62,442 nt of DNA, from contig NC_049995.1 in the NCBI RefSeq assembly GCF_000003815.2, forward strand, positions 18,349,888 through 18,412,329, written 5' to 3'. Made by a program: the position numbers and the translations under genes. The notes beneath the pieces were generated by a model. It ran no database searches. It saw only the letters and a list, made by a program, of their open reading frames with translations, and was not told the DNA's origin. Source of the DNA: Branchiostoma floridae (Eukaryota > Chordata > Leptocardii > Amphioxiformes > Branchiostomatidae). This document shows, one piece after another, positions 58,930 to 62,442 of this stretch. Within the stretch, counting starts at the first letter, position 1. Each line of letters begins with the position of its first letter.

Positions 58930-60856
58930 TGTGAGATGATGTAATACGTTTTGCACCAATAAATGTCAGAAATGCTTTCTATAATGATCATGGTTCTTTG
59001 TGGCGAAATCCATGATAAATTCAAGTACTAACCATGGTTTCGATCTCTTCGTAACGCCCTACAATATTCCGGATTAATGATTAACATTCATAGACAAAAA
59101 AAAATCTCGCGGACGTCTGGCGGTAAATTACAAAACTGCATACATTCTGTAGAAATATGCAACAATGTGATTCTACGATATACCAAAACGGACTGTGCTT
59201 GCAATAACAACCAATGAAGTTGTAAAGAAAAGTTATTATGTATCTAATCGGCATAGGAATAATGCGGCATTGTTGCATCATTGGGAGAACATTGCAAAAC
59301 ATCATTTGAGACTATGAGGAGTTGAGACACCTTCACAAAGTTTAGCTAACAATATAACAAATTGTTCGAATTTTTGTCCTGTTATGATAATAGTGTTGGC
59401 ATGGACATCATCAGTTATCTGGGTTTTTTCAGGATGACCAAATTTAACCTTCCGCCAATCCTCTGGCAATATAGATAATTTATAACATACTTGGCATCCC
59501 AAATATAAACACATGTAGATCATCTTATGCTAGCAAACAACTCATGAATTGAACCTCATAATGCCAAAGCGACATAGAATGTTGTATATTCAAGTTAGGG
59601 GATAACACTTTCCACACTTACCTTTTCTCATCAGACGTATTCACTTTTACCTGGACTATTTCATCTACAGGCATAATGATTGTGACTCGTGCAGCTTGTA
59701 TCACTCCCTAGTAATTTGTATCACTCCGCGGTACAGAGAACATGAAAAGCAGAAAGAAATTCTAAGAGTCAGCTCACAAAGGTGTCTGCATTGAACCTTA
59801 TAATCGTGCATCAAGACATCAGAGCACAGTAGTTGTGTTGGATCCTTCATGCACTATTATGCCTCAAGGTAACATGAACAGTGACATTGATGCCTTTCCG
59901 CCATGACAGTTAGACCAAAACAACACACCGTCTATTCCTCCTTTACCTATTTTTCTCTAAGATAATTACATTACACTAGAGTCCTTTTTACTGGGTGTTT
60001 GAACACGAAGTAAATTTGTCTTTCTCTCCGTACTGAAGACAGGGCAGGTAGCCCCATGTTTAGAAAGTACGAATGTGATCACATTAACTGGCTATCGAGA
60101 ATTAGGACATCAGAGCACAGTATTTGCGTTGGATCCTTCATGCACTATTATGCCTCAAGGTAACATGAACAGTGACATTGATGCCTGTCCGCCATAACAG
60201 TCAGACTAAAACAACACACCGTCTATATCTTAGTTACCTTCTTTTCTCTAAAACCATTACATTACTGGGCATGTGAACATGAACATGCGGTAAAATTTTC
60301 TTCCCCTCCGTACTGAAAACAGGACATGTAGCCCCATGTTTAGAAAGTTACGAATGTGATCACATTACAAACAGCCTTTGCACCTGCCGGGTTTGGTGAC
60401 CTTTAGGGTCACGCACCGCTACCCTGTCTTTTATGCGGCCGGGGAGGGGGTAAACAGAACACATATTCGTAGTAGGGATAAGACGCTACTAAAGTGAGGA
60501 CGAACGCAGCCAAAGGTGTACAGGTATGTTGTGTTGCTATCTAAGAGGTATCTTACCAATTCTGCAGTAAGGTTATGAAGATAGCATTTGATAGTTAAAA
60601 CCAAACGGCCATAATGTACCAGGGTCCTTCTCTTTCCACTATCACCGGGTATTTGGTCTATCCTAGTACGGAGAGACACTGACTTTAGAGTTTCTCAAGG
60701 ATCTCTCAAAGTCTCTCAGAGTCTGTCACATGTTACTATACCCCTTATAACAAATTGTTATGGAAAAATACTTGCTTACTTCTTGAAGCTCAGAACATTA
60801 GCATAAACAGACATAACTGGCAGGAAAACCAGGTATTCCACATGTAGGATAACTCG

Positions 60857-60956
60857 NNNNNNNNNNNNNNNNNNNNNNNNNNNNNNNNNNNNNNNNNNNN
60901 NNNNNNNNNNNNNNNNNNNNNNNNNNNNNNNNNNNNNNNNNNNNNNNNNNNNNNNN
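60857..60956. other. Assembly gap (100 N)
   Basis: The parallel block at 43670-43920 shows about 250 bp of non-coding sequence at this place. Confidence 0.99.
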
Positions 60957-62442
60957 TTCTATATTGCAAGGTAAACTAAAGTTTACATCAGATCCTAGGG
61001 TAACTCTGAACTGCAACATTTAGGCAGGTAGCTTAGATGCGAATACCGAGTGTTACCTTATCTAGGGGTGTTGTGGTTGAGAAGTCACAGCGATACAGAC
61101 AGACGCCGTTTTCTTTGTGCGGATGTGACCTCAGTATGACCCTTCTGGGTCAAAAACAAACAACTTCTCGTGTTTATCCGTCGAGTGAATGATAACACAT
61201 TGGACAACAAAAAGTGCCAGTTGATGTACCCTGTGTATTAACACCATGAGTTAATTTAAGCTAGACGTTATATCTGACATTTCGTCCTTGATTTAAGTAG
61301 TTCTTGCCGTTATGCTTTGTACCAGACGTAAAACTATATCAACGTACATAAACCTATGGGCATACATAAATGCGAGTAAAGTCAGTGAAGCTACCAGCGT
61401 CACGTCTAGATAGTGTACCTTGTGGTCCTTATCTGGCAATGCTGGTCTGCTTTAAGTACTGGTTCTAAGTAACATCATATCTCACAACAAACAAAACTAT
61501 ACAATGGATACAATATGGATCAAAACATGTACAATGCTACATCGTAGGGTTAATCAGAACTACCCCCCGTAACATTGCGCCCCTGCGTTTCGTTAGGTCA
61601 ACCCTAGTCTGTAACCTGAGTAACGGTACTTCATTGTTTTGCAGTAGAAGCGTCAATAACGTTACGTTCAGACAAAGTGCGCTTTGTGTGCGTCTGCAAG
61701 CATGACTGCACTTGATCAGAACAAAGGTATTTTCAAGCTTCGACTGCAGAGCACAGACTCGTTTCAACGTTACACGCCGGACCTGCTTTAAATCTCAGAA
61801 AAAAGTCCTTAATGCAAACTTTCATTTAATTTGGGTCTTTTTTGATCCCAAAAGCGCATGGTCTTTTTAGCGAATGCCCACAAACGCCCACTCTAGAGAA
61901 GTCCGCGCTGCACGAATCACATTTTTTTTGCTTGGAATATGTCCACGTTGTGCTCCCATGTATTAATCCTGAGTTTCAAGTCAATCCATTGACCCGAAGT
62001 GACATAAATCAAAGTTTTCGATTCTCGATGGTCTTTTTAGCGAACGCCCAGCAAAATGTCTTTTTAGCGAATGCCCACTATATCCACAAAAATATCGGCC
62101 GTCGCGCAATGACACCTAAACCTACCGCCACAAACATGTTCAAGATGGTGTCCCATTGATGTGTACGGAGTTTCCGTGCTTTACAAGCATTTTAAGTCCC
62201 TGTTTTTGGTCAAAATGTACGGCGACGATACTACCATACTTTAACTATAGCAATTCAAAATGGCGGGCACTAGTCATGTGACCTCCTTGCGGGACTGTTC
62301 TATAAGTATGGCGGGAGGGACTGTTGTAGCATAGCTTCTCATACAACCATTTTAGAGTGAATTCTGAACAAGATTTTCATTTCATAGTGCTATCATCTGA
62401 CTGATATTTACAATGTGGTCATTTTTTCTGTGCTATTATTAG

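Larger units (their letters stand above)
57339..62442. other. Region downstream of gene F; no gene seen
   Basis: Common flank to about 58060, a LINE-like end with CAAT tail (58135-58158), the hammerhead-bearing insert, then the block shared with 42520-45050. After 61830 there are GTCTTTTTAGCGAA repeats (about 61861, 62030, 62058) and no coding sign. Confidence 0.5.

Overview
Organism and setting. The window is animal nuclear DNA: genes are split by GT-AG introns, retrotransposon and MITE debris fills introns and flanks, and there are three assembly gaps. The expanded, freely recombined death-fold gene family (DED, DEATH, NHL) and the small TIR elements point to a cephalochordate (amphioxus, Branchiostoma). 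That is an inference from gene content; no marker gene proves it. Layout. The window holds one tandem array, all on the plus strand, of a multi-domain gene family: six full-length copies (A 2798-5646, B 9433-17036, C 21153-25059, D 32288-35670, E 46518-50768, F 54052-57338), one 5'-truncated NHL copy (28131-29140) and one small relic of the first coding exon (39661-39710). Each gene has a death effector domain (DED) exon beginning one base (none in B) before the ATG, an optional DEATH-domain exon (B and E only), a ~101-codon exon of unknown but almost invariant sequence (called X here), and one long last exon. The last exon encodes a conserved helical segment, an 11-residue hendecad coiled-coil repeat, a 13-residue Pro/Gly/Trp repeat, an acidic linker and a six-bladed NHL beta-propeller. 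All introns are phase 1, so the modules can be exchanged without a frame change. A, B, C and E are open; D and F each carry one in-frame TAG between the coiled coil and the propeller. Between the genes are related flanking blocks: 3' flanks, a conserved 5' block with CAG/GTGAG donors, and usually two copies of a promoter-like module with the CRE palindrome TGACGTCA, often separated by a hairpin. Mobile elements with recognisable boundaries include an L1/Tx1-like LINE and a CR1-like LINE in gene B introns, two TAA-flanked (PIF/Harbinger-type) elements, a TTAA-flanked element in gene C, several other TIR elements, a tRNA-derived SINE and a possible Penelope-like relic with a hammerhead-like motif. 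How the parts may work together. DED and DEATH domains are homotypic adaptors of caspase-8/FADD-type signalling, coiled coils oligomerise, and NHL propellers bind protein or RNA ligands. The family therefore looks like a set of sensors with a fixed signalling core and a variable propeller. Differences between paralogues fall at the same two loop positions of nearly every blade, while the framework and the central module are almost identical. That pattern is what one expects of a diversifying innate recognition repertoire, and it is the main discovery candidate here.
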